From: Sphingomonadales bacterium
Lineage (GTDB): Bacteria > Pseudomonadota > Alphaproteobacteria > Sphingomonadales > Sphingomonadaceae
Reading direction: 5' to 3'
Length of the DNA: 64,000 nt
Assembly (NCBI GenBank): GCA_016720115.1
Contig: JADJXT010000002.1
Location: forward strand, 372,001 to 436,000
Shown here: positions 40,951 to 49,505 of the stretch, one piece after another
How the letters are laid out: each line of letters opens with the position of its first letter
Position numbering within the stretch: position 1 is the stretch's first letter
Notes under the pieces: generated by a model
The model's input: only the letters and a program-made list of their open reading frames with translations
Databases searched by the model: none
What the model was told of the DNA's origin: nothing
Position numbers and translations under genes: made by a program

Positions 40951-42240
40951 TCAGTCCGCGAACGGATCGCGCACCAATATCGTATCTTCCCGCTCGGGCG
41001 AGGTGCTGACCAGCGCCACCGGGGTTTCGATCAGTTCCTGGATGCGCTGGACATATTTGATCGCCTGCGCCGGCAGATCGGCCCAGCTGCGCGCCCCGGC
41101 GGTGGTTTCCTGCCAGCCGGGCATTTCTTCGTAGATCGGCTCGACATTCGCCTGATCGGCGGCATGGCTGGGCAGATAATCGAGAATCTTGCTGTTGAGG
41201 CGATAGCCGGTGCAGATCTTGATCGTCTCGAACCCGTCGAGCACGTCAAGCTTGGTCAGCGCAATCCCGGTGACGCCCGAAACCGCGCAGCTCTGACGGA
41301 CAATGACCGCATCGAACCAGCCGCAGCGCCGCTTGCGCCCGGTGACGGTGCCGAATTCGTGCCCGCGCTCGCCCAGCCGCTGGCCGGTTTCATCCTCCAG
41401 CTCGGTCGGGAACGGGCCCGAACCGACGCGCGTGGTATAGGCCTTGACGATGCCGAGTACGAAGCCGGTCGCATTGGGCCCCAGCCCCGAACCCGAGGCC
41501 GCCGTGCCGCTGACCGTGTTCGAACTGGTGACGAACGGATAGGTGCCATGGTCGACGTCGAGCAGCACGCCCTGTGCGCCTTCGAACAGCACGCGCGCGC
41601 CCGCCTTGCGCACCTTCTTGAGCCGCTTCCACACCGGCTGGGCATATTGCAGCACGAAAGGCGCTATTTCGCGCAGGTCGCCGAGCAGGCGCTCACGGTC
41701 CACAGGAGGTTCGCCAAAGCCCGCGCGCAGCGCATCATGGTGCGCGCAAAGCCGGTCGAGCTGCGCATCGAGCGCATCGAGATGCGCAAGGTCGCAGACG
41801 CGGATCGCGCGGCGCCCGACCTTGTCTTCATAGGCCGGGCCAATACCGCGGCCAGTGGTGCCGATCTTGCCCGAACCGGCGGCGGTTTCGCGCAGCCCGT
41901 CCAGATCGCGGTGGATCGGCAGGATCAATGGGCAATTGTCGGCAATCGCGAAATTTTCGGTGTTGATGGCAACACCCTGCCCTTCGAGCTTTTCGATCTC
42001 CGACTTGAGATGCCACGGATCGAGCACCACGCCATTGCCGATGATCGACAGCGTGCCGGTGACGATGCCGGAAGGCAGAAGCGATAATTTGTAGGTCTGG
42101 TCGCCAACGACCAGCGTGTGGCCTGCATTATGCCCACCCTGAAAGCGGACCACGGCGTCGGCGCGGCTTGCCAGCCAGTCGACGATCTTGCCTTTGCCTT
42201 CGTCGCCCCACTGGGCGCCGATTACGGTTACATTTGCCAT
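40951..42240 (-). CDS. purA: adenylosuccinate synthetase
   Basis: A 429-residue enzyme from the ATG at 42240. A longer frame extends upstream without family similarity. The GTP-binding loop is VIGAQWGDEGKGKIVDWL near residues 5-22, followed by RFQGGHNAGHTLVVG. Further landmarks are GTTGRGIGPAYEDKVGRRAIR, FEGAQGVLLDVDHGTYPFVTSSN and TGRKRRCGWFDAVIVR. It links IMP and aspartate to AMP synthesis. It belongs to the purA/hisZ/serA cluster common in sphingomonads, interrupted here by an esterase gene on the other strand. Confidence 0.97.
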   Translation of the reverse strand: MANVTVIGAQWGDEGKGKIVDWLASRADAVVRFQGGHNAGHTLVVGDQTYKLSLLPSGIVTGTLSIIGNGVVLDPWHLKSEIEKLEGQGVAINTENFAIADNCPLILPIHRDLDGLRETAAGSGKIGTTGRGIGPAYEDKVGRRAIRVCDLAHLDALDAQLDRLCAHHDALRAGFGEPPVDRERLLGDLREIAPFVLQYAQPVWKRLKKVRKAGARVLFEGAQGVLLDVDHGTYPFVTSSNTVSGTAASGSGLGPNATGFVLGIVKAYTTRVGSGPFPTELEDETGQRLGERGHEFGTVTGRKRRCGWFDAVIVRQSCAVSGVTGIALTKLDVLDGFETIKICTGYRLNSKILDYLPSHAADQANVEPIYEEMPGWQETTAGARSWADLPAQAIKYVQRIQELIETPVALVSTSPEREDTILVRDPFAD

Positions 42241-42390
42241 TACGGTTTTTCCGAAACAACACACGCTCGATGATAAGCGTGGTGGCCTTTTTCTGCGCAG
42301 AAGGGATTTTCCGCGAAGGGATTCGCCGTAGGCCCCGTTATGATGATGGGCGCGCTGCGTCCACCCAAAAGAAAGTTGAAAGGCCGATAG

Positions 42391-43443
42391 ATGCGGGAAT
42401 GGATACTGGCGGTCTCTGCTGTCGCGATGGTCGCCACCGCCTGCCACGCGCTGCGCGGTGAAAGGCTGAGCCGCGAATGCCGCAGCGAGGTGGTCGAACT
42501 GTGCGGGATGCAGCGCGGAAAGCTGCGCGAATGCCTGGCCAAACGCAACAGCCAGCTTTCCGAAAGCTGCTATGGCGAGCTGCGCGCGCGCATCGCCGAC
42601 CGTCAGGGCAAGGCGGAGCGGGCGACATCCCCTGCCCTCGAAAAGCAGCATCTCGCGCTGGGTGCAGTCGAACATGCCTATGGCGGCGATCCGCTGCAGA
42701 AACTCGATTTCTACAAGGCCAAGGGCAATGCTGCGCGCGCACCGCTTCTGGTCTTCGTCCATGGTGGCGGATGGAAGCGCGGGGACAAGCGCAACGCCAC
42801 CGGGGCCGACAAGGTGAAGCATTATACCGGGCTCGGCTATCATCTTGCGTCGGTCAACTATCGGCTGGTACCGGATGCAACGGTCGAGCAGCAGGGCGCC
42901 GACATTGCGGCGGCGCTCGCCTGGCTCCTCGAAAATGCCGAAAAACTGGGTATTGACCGCAGCCGCGTGGTGCTGATGGGGCATAGCGCAGGCGCGCATC
43001 TTTCGGCGCTGGTCGGCAGCGATCCGCAATATCTGCGGACTGCGGGGCTGGACCTCGATGACCTATCGGGCATCATTCCCATCGATGGCGCTGCCTATTA
43101 CGTTCCCGCGCAGATGCGTGAGGGTGCGCGGATCATGAAAGATACCTATATGCAGGCCTTCGGCAGCGATCCGACCCGGCAAAAGGCGCTATCGCCTTAT
43201 TGGCATGCGCAGGGCCCCAATGCCCCGGCATTCCTGATCCTGCATGTCGACCGTGAGGATGGAAAGCGCCAGTCCGAAGCGCTGGCTGGCGCGCTGCGCA
43301 AGGGCGGTTCGCAGGTTCAGCTCAACGCCTTTGAAGGCAAGGGCCTGCAGGGCCACGCCGACATCAACCGCAGGTTGGGCGACCCCGCCTATCCGGCAAC
43401 ACCGGTGGTGGATGCCTGGTTGCGGGAGGTTTTTGGCAAGTGA
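42391..43443 (+). CDS. alpha/beta hydrolase, probable lipoprotein esterase
   Basis: A 350-residue protein. The N-terminal hydrophobic helix ends in VATAC, a lipobox-like site, so it is likely anchored. A Cys-containing segment (ECRSEVVELCGMQRGKLRECLAKRNSQLSESCYG) precedes the hydrolase domain. Oxyanion motif HGGGW and nucleophile GHSAGAH near residue 195 are clear; a late histidine in GHADINRR completes the probable triad. It is of the BD-FAE/carboxylesterase type. Substrate unknown. It lies between the purA and hisZ genes but is oriented oppositely. Confidence 0.8.
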   Translation: MREWILAVSAVAMVATACHALRGERLSRECRSEVVELCGMQRGKLRECLAKRNSQLSESCYGELRARIADRQGKAERATSPALEKQHLALGAVEHAYGGDPLQKLDFYKAKGNAARAPLLVFVHGGGWKRGDKRNATGADKVKHYTGLGYHLASVNYRLVPDATVEQQGADIAAALAWLLENAEKLGIDRSRVVLMGHSAGAHLSALVGSDPQYLRTAGLDLDDLSGIIPIDGAAYYVPAQMREGARIMKDTYMQAFGSDPTRQKALSPYWHAQGPNAPAFLILHVDREDGKRQSEALAGALRKGGSQVQLNAFEGKGLQGHADINRRLGDPAYPATPVVDAWLREVFGK

Positions 43444-43444
43444 T

Positions 43445-43598
43445 TCCTCCCCGGTACGGGGGAGTCGAAGGCGTGGCGGTTCCACAGCGGGACCAGCGAA
43501 GCTGGTGGTGGGGGCTTCAGCGTAGCACGGCGCAAACCAACAGCCCCCTCCGTCATCGCTGCGCGATGCCACCTCCCCGCAAGCAGGGAGGGTTTTTT
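43445..43598 (+). repeat. intergenic repeat ending in a terminator
   Basis: A 150-bp noncoding stretch with CTCCCC/GGGGGAG and CCAGC/GCTGG hairpins. It ends in CCTCCC (43572-43577), an 8-base loop, GGGAGG (43586-43591) and TTTTTT, an intrinsic terminator for the hydrolase gene. Confidence 0.65.
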
Positions 43599-44659
43599 CA
43601 AACCGCTTCCGGCCGCCCTTCACGCAGCACATGGGTGCATATCTGCGCCTCGGCGCTGTCGTCTTCGGTCAGTTGCGCGACAGTGACCCAGCCTTCAGCA
43701 CGCAGCGATGCGGCTTTTTGCAGCATGGTGCCAATGGGCAGGAACAGGCGGCGGCGCTCGCCCTGTGCCAGCCCGGCATCGATCAGGGGATCGATATAGG
43801 CGGAAAAGCCGATCGCCGGTTCCTTGCCGATTTGATACGCCCCGCCGCGCCCGATTTCCCCCGAGGCGTGGGCGGAAAAGAGCGAGAAACCGAACCAGGT
43901 CTGATATTCGAAGCCATGCCGCTCGGTTGGGTCGAGCGTAACGCGAATGTCTGCAGGTACCGCCGCTGCAATCGCTTCGATCGCATCGAGTCGGTCCTTC
44001 AGCTTGCCCTCGCTATCGAAAGCCCGCATCCGGTCGAGCGCATCGGGCAAAGCCCCGGCGGCAGCGATCAACGGTGCCAGCGCGGCAGGAACAGCGCCTG
44101 CATCCTTGGCATCGAGTGCGGCCTTCAACTCGTCGCGGTCACCCTTTGGCTTCAGCACATCGAGCAGATCGGGCATTGTAAGGTCGAGGGTGATGTCTTT
44201 CACACCTGCAGCTTTCAGGCCTTCAATGGCAACCGATACGACTTCGATTGCCGCCGCCACGCTATCGAGGCCGATCAGCTCTGCCCCCACCTGCATCATT
44301 TCGCGTTCGGGACGCAGTTGGGTCGCGCGCAATTTCACTACCGGGCCACCATAGGACAGCCGCACGGGGCGCGGGTGATGGCCCATCCGCGTCGAGGCAA
44401 TGCGCCCGATCTGGCCGGTAATGTCGCTGCGCACCGCCATCGTTTCGCCCGAAACCGGATCGACAAAGCGCAGCAGGTCGCGCGCCGAAGTGCCAAGGCT
44501 GCCGGTCAGGCTGGCCTCATATTCCGCCAGCGGCGCCTGCACGCGCTCATAACCATGGCTCGCCGCGGTATCGAGGATAGCCCGCACCAGCCGCGCCGAA
44601 GCATCAGCCTCTGGCGGCAGGCGGTCGCGAAATCCGGTGGGGAGCAGGCTGTTGGTCAT
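43598..44659 (-). CDS. hisZ: ATP phosphoribosyltransferase regulatory subunit HisZ
   Basis: A 353-residue HisRS-like protein without tRNA-synthetase catalysis, starting at ATG 44659. Family segments are LLPTGFRDRLPPEAD, FVDPVSGETMAVRSDITGQIGRIA and ERHGFEYQTWFGFSLFSAHASGEIGRGGAYQI. HisZ pairs with the short form of HisG to give the octameric first enzyme of histidine synthesis. No hisG is present in the window. It is transcribed with serA, 158 bp apart, with a palindromic repeat between. Confidence 0.93.
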   Translation of the reverse strand: MTNSLLPTGFRDRLPPEADASARLVRAILDTAASHGYERVQAPLAEYEASLTGSLGTSARDLLRFVDPVSGETMAVRSDITGQIGRIASTRMGHHPRPVRLSYGGPVVKLRATQLRPEREMMQVGAELIGLDSVAAAIEVVSVAIEGLKAAGVKDITLDLTMPDLLDVLKPKGDRDELKAALDAKDAGAVPAALAPLIAAAGALPDALDRMRAFDSEGKLKDRLDAIEAIAAAVPADIRVTLDPTERHGFEYQTWFGFSLFSAHASGEIGRGGAYQIGKEPAIGFSAYIDPLIDAGLAQGERRRLFLPIGTMLQKAASLRAEGWVTVAQLTEDDSAEAQICTHVLREGRPEAV

Positions 44660-44712
44660 TGCATTTTGCGCGGTGGCGTCTCGAAGAGAAGGTTTCAAGC
44701 AAAAACACACAT

Positions 44713-44803
44713 GTCACCCCCGACTTGATCGGGGGCCCATGGTCTGAGCTGTCGGTTCAAACCTCCATGTCGGGCCATGGATTCCCGCTTTCGCGGGAAT
44801 GAC
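44713..44803. repeat. CGTCA-type intergenic palindromic repeat
   Basis: A 91-bp unit between hisZ and serA with GTCA...TGAC ends and hairpins CCCCCGA/TCGGGGG and ATTCCCGC/GCGGGAAT. It is the 26751-26836 design in the opposite orientation. Confidence 0.7.
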
Positions 44804-44817
44804 AAATAAATGCGATG

Positions 44818-46401
44818 TTAAAACCGAAGCGCCATTGCGCGCTTCACGCCCGGCAGGCTGTGGATCGTCTCCAATACCGTCGCCGGAACCGGGGTATCGA
44901 CCGACAGCAGCAGCACGGCGACGCCGCCTGCCTCCTGACGGCCAAGGTGGAAGGTGCCGATATTGATGCCTGCTTCGCCCAATGTCGTACCCAGACGCCC
45001 GATAAAGCCCGGCGCGTCCTGGTTGACGATATAGAGCATATCGCCTTCGAGGTCCGCCTCTACCTTGACGCCGAACAGTTCGACAAGACGCGGGGTGCCG
45101 TTTCCGAACAGCGTGCCCGCCACCGAACGCTCGCCAATGTCGGTCTTCACCGAGACGCGGACGAGCGTGTGGTAATCACCCTCGCGGTCGTGGCGCACTT
45201 CGCGCACGTCCATGCCGCGCTCTTTCGCAAGATAGGGCGCGTTGACCATGTTCACCGCATCGGAGAAGCGGCGCATGAAGCCCGAGAGCACCGCAGCAGT
45301 GATCGGCTTGATGTTGAGTTCGGCGGCTGCACCTTCGACCTCGACGCTGACCTGCGTCAGATCACCATGCGACAACTGGCCGATCAGCGAACCCAATTGC
45401 TGGGCAAGCGCCATATAGGGCTTCAGCTTGGGCGCTTCTTCCGCGCTCAGGCTGGGCATGTTGAGCGCGTTGGTGACGCCGCCATTGACGAGGTAATCCG
45501 CCATCTGCTCGGCCACCTGCAGCGCGACATTGACCTGCGCTTCGTTGGTCGACGCGCCCAGATGCGGGGTGCAGATGAAGTTGGGCGTTCCGAAGAGCGG
45601 CGATTCCTTTGCCGGTTCGGTCTGGAACACGTCGAGCGCGGCACCCGCGACCTGACCGCTGTCGAGCGCGGCCTTGAGCGCGGCTTCATCAACCAATCCG
45701 CCGCGCGCGCAATTGATGATCCGCACGCCCTTCTTGCACTTGGCGATATTCTCGGCGCTCAGGATGTTGCGGGTCTGGTCGGTCAGCGGTGTATGCAGCG
45801 TGATGAAATCGGCCTTGGCGAGCAGCGTATCGAGATCGGCCTTTTCGACGCCCATTTCGATGGCGCGTTCGGGCGTCAGGAAGGGGTCGAACGCGACAAC
45901 CTTCATCTTCAGCCCCAGCGCGCGACTGGCAACGATGCTGCCGATATTGCCCGCACCGATCAGGCCCAGCGTCTTGCCGGTCACCTCGACGCCCATGAAG
46001 TCGTTTTTGGGCCATTTGCCAGCCTGAGTCTGTTCATTCGCCTCCGGAATCTGGCGGGCGAGCGCGAACATCAGTGCGATGGCATGTTCTGCCGTGGTGA
46101 TCGAATTGCCGAACGGCGTGTTCATCACCACCACGCCCTTCGCCGAGGCTGCGGGGATATCGACATTGTCGACGCCGATCCCGGCACGACCGACCACCTT
46201 CAAACTGGTCGCTGCTTCCAGGATTTCTTTGGTGACTTTGGATGAACTGCGGATCGCAAGACCATCATATTGGCCGATAATTTCTTTCAGCTCTTCAGGA
46301 GTTTTGCCTGTGATGACATCGACGTCGCAGCCACGTTCCGCGAAAATTTTGGCGGCGTTGGGGTCCATCTTGTCAGAGATGAGTACGCGGGGTTTGGTCA
46401 T
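44818..46401 (-). CDS. serA: D-3-phosphoglycerate dehydrogenase
   Basis: A 527-residue enzyme of the long (ASB plus ACT domain) type. The NAD fold is GKTLGLIGAGNIGSIVASRALG near residues 140-161. The catalytic residues lie in CARGGLVDEAALKAAL (Arg), LDVFQTEPAKESPLF (Glu) and TPHLGASTNEAQ (His). The C-terminal ACT domain (LYIVNQDAPGFIGRLGTTLGEAGINIGTFHLGRQ) would sense serine. It starts the phosphorylated serine pathway with serC, the next gene upstream. Confidence 0.97.
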   Translation of the reverse strand: MTKPRVLISDKMDPNAAKIFAERGCDVDVITGKTPEELKEIIGQYDGLAIRSSSKVTKEILEAATSLKVVGRAGIGVDNVDIPAASAKGVVVMNTPFGNSITTAEHAIALMFALARQIPEANEQTQAGKWPKNDFMGVEVTGKTLGLIGAGNIGSIVASRALGLKMKVVAFDPFLTPERAIEMGVEKADLDTLLAKADFITLHTPLTDQTRNILSAENIAKCKKGVRIINCARGGLVDEAALKAALDSGQVAGAALDVFQTEPAKESPLFGTPNFICTPHLGASTNEAQVNVALQVAEQMADYLVNGGVTNALNMPSLSAEEAPKLKPYMALAQQLGSLIGQLSHGDLTQVSVEVEGAAAELNIKPITAAVLSGFMRRFSDAVNMVNAPYLAKERGMDVREVRHDREGDYHTLVRVSVKTDIGERSVAGTLFGNGTPRLVELFGVKVEADLEGDMLYIVNQDAPGFIGRLGTTLGEAGINIGTFHLGRQEAGGVAVLLLSVDTPVPATVLETIHSLPGVKRAMALRF

Positions 46402-46417
46402 TTCCGTATCTTTCTAT

Positions 46418-46503
46418 CGTCGCACCAGCGAAGGCTGGTGCCTATCTCGTCTTGCAGATTACGCCGGGAGGCGTGATGGGCCCCAGCCTGCGCTGGGGCG
46501 ACG
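46418..46503. repeat. CGTCG-type intergenic palindromic repeat
   Basis: An 86-bp unit between serA and serC with near-perfect terminal inverted repeats CGTCGCACCAGCG and CGCTGGGGCGACG (12 of 13 match), and internal hairpins. It belongs to the CGTCA family seen elsewhere in the window. Confidence 0.6.
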
Positions 46504-46508
46504 GAATT

Positions 46509-47636
46509 TTATGAATTCAGCGTCTCGAAGGCCCAGTCGAGCCACGGCCCGAGCGCTTCTATATCGGCGGTGTCGACGGTCGCACCGCACCAGATACGCA
46601 GGCCCGGCGGGGCATCGCGGTAACCGGCGATGTCATAGGCTGCGCCTTCGGCTTCGAGCAGCCCGGCGAATTTCTTGATGAAATCGGCATCGGCACCTTC
46701 GACCGACAGGCAGACGCTGGTTTTCGAACGGATACCGCTGTCTGCCGCCAGATGGCTGAGCCATGCCCGTTCGGCGACGATCTTGTCGAGCGCATGCGCA
46801 TTCGCATTGCTGCGTGCCTGCAGGCCTTTGAGGCCGCCCAGTCCCTTTGCCCATTCGAGCGCGAAGATGGCATCCTCAACCGCGAGCATCGACGGGGTGT
46901 TGATCGTTTCGCCCTTGAACACGCCTTCTGCCAGCGCGCCCTTCGACATCAGGCGGAAAACCTTGGGCAGCGGCCATGCAGGCGTATATTCTTCAAGACG
47001 CTGCACCGCGCGCGGACCGAGGATCAGAACGCCATGCGCGCCCTCCCCGCCCAGCACTTTCTGCCAGCTGAAGGTGGCCACGTCGATCTTGTCCCACGGA
47101 ATATCATAGGCAAAAACCGCGCTGGTGGCATCGGCGAAGGACAGGCCTTCGCGATCGTCGGGGATCCACTCGCCATCGGGCACGCGCACGCCGCTGGTGG
47201 TGCCGTTCCAGGTAAAGAGGACGTCATCGGCCCAGTCGACCTTGTCGAGATCGGGCAGCTGGCCATAATCGGCGCGGTGAACCTTCGGTTCGAGCTTCAA
47301 TTGCTTGACAGCGTCGGTGACCCAGCCCTCACCAAAGCTTTCCCAGGCCAGCGCGGTTACGCCGCGCGCGCCGAGCATTGTCCACATCGCCATTTCAAAG
47401 GCGCCGGTATCTGAACCCGGGACGATGCCGATGCGGTGCGTATCGGGAAGCTGCAGCACTTCGCGCATCAGATCGATGCAATAAGCGAGGCGCGACTTGC
47501 CGATCTTTGCACGGTGCGAACGACCGAGCGATTCGGTGTTGAGTTTTTCGGGAGCCCAGCCCGGCGGTTTCGCACAGGGACCGGAAGAGAAAAAAGGACG
47601 CGCAGGCTTTTGCTGCGGCTTGGTAACTTCAGTCAT
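46509..47636 (-). CDS. serC: phosphoserine aminotransferase
   Basis: A 375-residue PLP enzyme from the ATG at 47636, preceded by AGGAGAAG. Landmarks are FSSGPCAKPPGWAPEKL, ESLGRSHRAKIGKSRL and GSDTGAFEMAMWTMLG. The PLP-binding lysine is in ATFSWQKVLGGEGAHG. This is the alphaproteobacterial/methanosarcina-type SerC rather than the E. coli type. It converts phosphohydroxypyruvate to phosphoserine after SerA and also serves pyridoxal synthesis. Confidence 0.95.
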   Translation of the reverse strand: MTEVTKPQQKPARPFFSSGPCAKPPGWAPEKLNTESLGRSHRAKIGKSRLAYCIDLMREVLQLPDTHRIGIVPGSDTGAFEMAMWTMLGARGVTALAWESFGEGWVTDAVKQLKLEPKVHRADYGQLPDLDKVDWADDVLFTWNGTTSGVRVPDGEWIPDDREGLSFADATSAVFAYDIPWDKIDVATFSWQKVLGGEGAHGVLILGPRAVQRLEEYTPAWPLPKVFRLMSKGALAEGVFKGETINTPSMLAVEDAIFALEWAKGLGGLKGLQARSNANAHALDKIVAERAWLSHLAADSGIRSKTSVCLSVEGADADFIKKFAGLLEAEGAAYDIAGYRDAPPGLRIWCGATVDTADIEALGPWLDWAFETLNS

Positions 47637-47756
47637 GCAATGCTTCTCCTTGCAGAGAGCACGCGCGGCGTTGGGACCGCGTGGCCCGGAGCCGCGTTTA
47701 AGGGCGGCCCCGGGAATGTCAAATACATTCGCGCGGCGGATCTTTCCTTTACCTCG

Positions 47757-47808
47757 CTCCCGCTTGCGAAAGGTTGCCGTTATTGTTCTCCCCTCTCGCA
47801 AGCGGGAG
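47757..47808. repeat. 13-bp inverted repeat, terminator-like
   Basis: CTCCCGCTTGCGA (47757-47769) is perfectly inverted as TCGCAAGCGGGAG (47796-47808). It lies between serC and a PepSY gene and belongs to the CTCCC palindrome class. Confidence 0.6.
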
Positions 47809-47820
47809 GGGAAAGAGGCG

Positions 47821-48135
47821 TCAGTAGCCCGGCTTGCGGAACAGCACCTGCCCGCGGCGCGCGACATACAGCTTTTCCAGCGTTACCGGATGGAAATAGG
47901 CTTCGACGCGGTCGCCCTCGGGGGTGGTGCCATAGACTTCATAGCAGCCGCCATCGACCTTTGACTTGCGGACGGTCCAGCCTTCCTTGATCAGCTTGGC
48001 TTTCAGCACATCCTGCGTTTGCCAACCCGATTGTGGGCCGGCATTGCACTTCATGACGCCAGTCGCCGACGCGGGTGCGGAGGGCAATACAGCAACGACG
48101 GTGGCGGTAAGCGCCAGGGGAATCAGTTTACGCAT
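47821..48135 (-). CDS. small exported PepSY-domain protein
   Basis: A 104-residue protein from the ATG at 48135, with AAGGAG 8 bases upstream. A signal peptide (MRKLIPLALTATVVAVLPSAPASA) precedes a single PepSY domain: WQTQDVLKAKLIKEGWTVRKSKVDGGCYEVYGTTPEGDRVEAYFHPVTLEKL. Such domains are periplasmic and may inhibit or bind. The gene starts 2 bp after the MsrQ-like gene's stop, so the two are cotranscribed and probably act together. Confidence 0.82.
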   Translation of the reverse strand: MRKLIPLALTATVVAVLPSAPASATGVMKCNAGPQSGWQTQDVLKAKLIKEGWTVRKSKVDGGCYEVYGTTPEGDRVEAYFHPVTLEKLYVARRGQVLFRKPGY

Positions 48136-48137
48136 GT

Positions 48138-48728
48138 TCAAACTCCTTGGGGTTTCATTTGGAGGAAGGGTTTCTTGATAAAACGGGCGAGCAGAAGCAG
48201 GCCAAGCGGAACGAAATGGGCAAGCGCGGCGGCGTAGCTGTTATGCACCCAGAACCAGTGCAGCATTGTCAACAACGCTGCCGGATAGACAAGGCGCTGC
48301 AGCCGTTTCCAGCCCGCACGCAACCAGCGCATCGAGGCATCGTTGCTGGTCAGCGCCAGCGGCAGCATCAGCGCAAAAGCCGCCCACCCTGTCCAGATGC
48401 CGGGCGCGAGCCATTCGGCAAGGATATCGTCGAGATTACCCATGTCGATCAGGTAGAAAATCAGATGCACCAAGGCGTAGCCAAAGGCTGCAACGCCGAT
48501 CGCCCTCCGCCGTGCCACGAGCCAGTTCAGCCAGCGCTTTGGGCCGAGAATCGCCAGCAGCGGGCTCAATGCCATCGCGAAAATCATCAACCGTGCCGAC
48601 CATTCGCCGGTCGGATGGAGCATGTCCATGCTGTCGATCCGGCCTTGCCACCAGCCGGAAACCAGCAGGATCGCTGGCACGGAAAGCAGCAGCCAGACAA
48701 CATGCTTATTATTGAGAATCGTTCGCAT
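48138..48728 (-). CDS. MsrQ/YedZ-like ferric reductase-type membrane protein
   Basis: A 196-residue protein with about six membrane helices: WLLLSVPAILLVSGWW, LMIFAMALSPLLAIL, AIGVAAFGYALVHLIFYLIDMG, WTGWAAFALMLPLALTS and others. Histidines in YALVHLIFYL and LTMLHWFWVHNSYAA fit the haem ligands of the ferric reductase-like/MsrQ family. GWKRLQRLVYPAALLTMLHWFWVHN is typical. MsrQ normally passes electrons to MsrP, which is not seen nearby. The start is ATG 48728. It is coupled to a PepSY gene. Confidence 0.82.
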   Translation of the reverse strand: MRTILNNKHVVWLLLSVPAILLVSGWWQGRIDSMDMLHPTGEWSARLMIFAMALSPLLAILGPKRWLNWLVARRRAIGVAAFGYALVHLIFYLIDMGNLDDILAEWLAPGIWTGWAAFALMLPLALTSNDASMRWLRAGWKRLQRLVYPAALLTMLHWFWVHNSYAAALAHFVPLGLLLLARFIKKPFLQMKPQGV

Positions 48729-48816
48729 TAAATGTCCGGTAGCCGCGTCTCGATTTGCGGTCAACCGTTTGCGCCGTTTACCGCCTGTTAACCACCCTGC
48801 TTACATTTTATTACAT

Positions 48817-49467
48817 ATGCTACGCAGCGCATCCGCCTTGCTTCTTGCCCTTCTGGTTACCGCTTGCGGCGGGCGTTCGGAACGCGAGGTGGTGCGCCGC
48901 GACAATGATGTCTTTCGCAGCGAACCGGCACGCCAGTGCCTTTCAACGCTGAAGGCAGCGAATGTTCGCTACAGCCCTCTCCCGAACCAGCAACATGCAG
49001 GTGGGTGCCGGACGATCGACACCGTCAAGCTGATGTCATTCGGAACCGAGACCACCAATCTCGGCCCGATGACCTGCCCGCTCGCCGCCAATTTCACCGC
49101 CTGGGCCAGGCACGCCGTCGCGCCCGCCGCCAAAGCCTATCTGGACAGCGAAGTGGTGCGTATCGAAACCATGGGCACCTATAACTGCCGCAACATCAAT
49201 GGCGGGCGCAGCGGGCGGCTGTCGCAACATGCCTTTGGCAACGCGGTCGACGTATCTGCCTTCATTCTGAAAGACGGGCGCCGCATTTCGGTGCTGTCGG
49301 GCTGGAACGGCAAGGCCGACGAACGCGCCTTTCTGCGCCGCCTGCACCAGTCGGCATGCAAGCGTTTCGGCACCGTTCTCGGCCCGGATTACAACGCTGC
49401 GCACGCAAACCATTTCCATTTCGACATGGCGCAATCGATGAAGGATGGCAGCGCCTATTGCCGCTGA
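48817..49467 (+). CDS. extensin-family lipoprotein, peptidase-like fold
   Basis: A 216-residue protein with a lipobox signal (MLRSASALLLALLVTACGG). The C-terminal extensin-like domain contains SGRLSQHAFGNAVDVSAF and HANHFHFD, matching a D-alanyl-D-alanine-carboxypeptidase-like zinc site (His, Asp, His), followed by the end YCR. It is probably a cell-wall-associated envelope protein. The activity is unproven. Confidence 0.85.
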   Translation: MLRSASALLLALLVTACGGRSEREVVRRDNDVFRSEPARQCLSTLKAANVRYSPLPNQQHAGGCRTIDTVKLMSFGTETTNLGPMTCPLAANFTAWARHAVAPAAKAYLDSEVVRIETMGTYNCRNINGGRSGRLSQHAFGNAVDVSAFILKDGRRISVLSGWNGKADERAFLRRLHQSACKRFGTVLGPDYNAAHANHFHFDMAQSMKDGSAYCR

Positions 49468-49505
49468 GGGGTGGATATTAACCGCCATTCGTCTATCAGG
49501 CGGGA

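Noticed and set aside
42241..43029. A long upstream extension of the purA reading frame (about 260 codons).
   Set aside because: It lies opposite a real esterase gene and has no PurA similarity; PurA begins with MANVTVIGAQWGDEGKGK at 42240.
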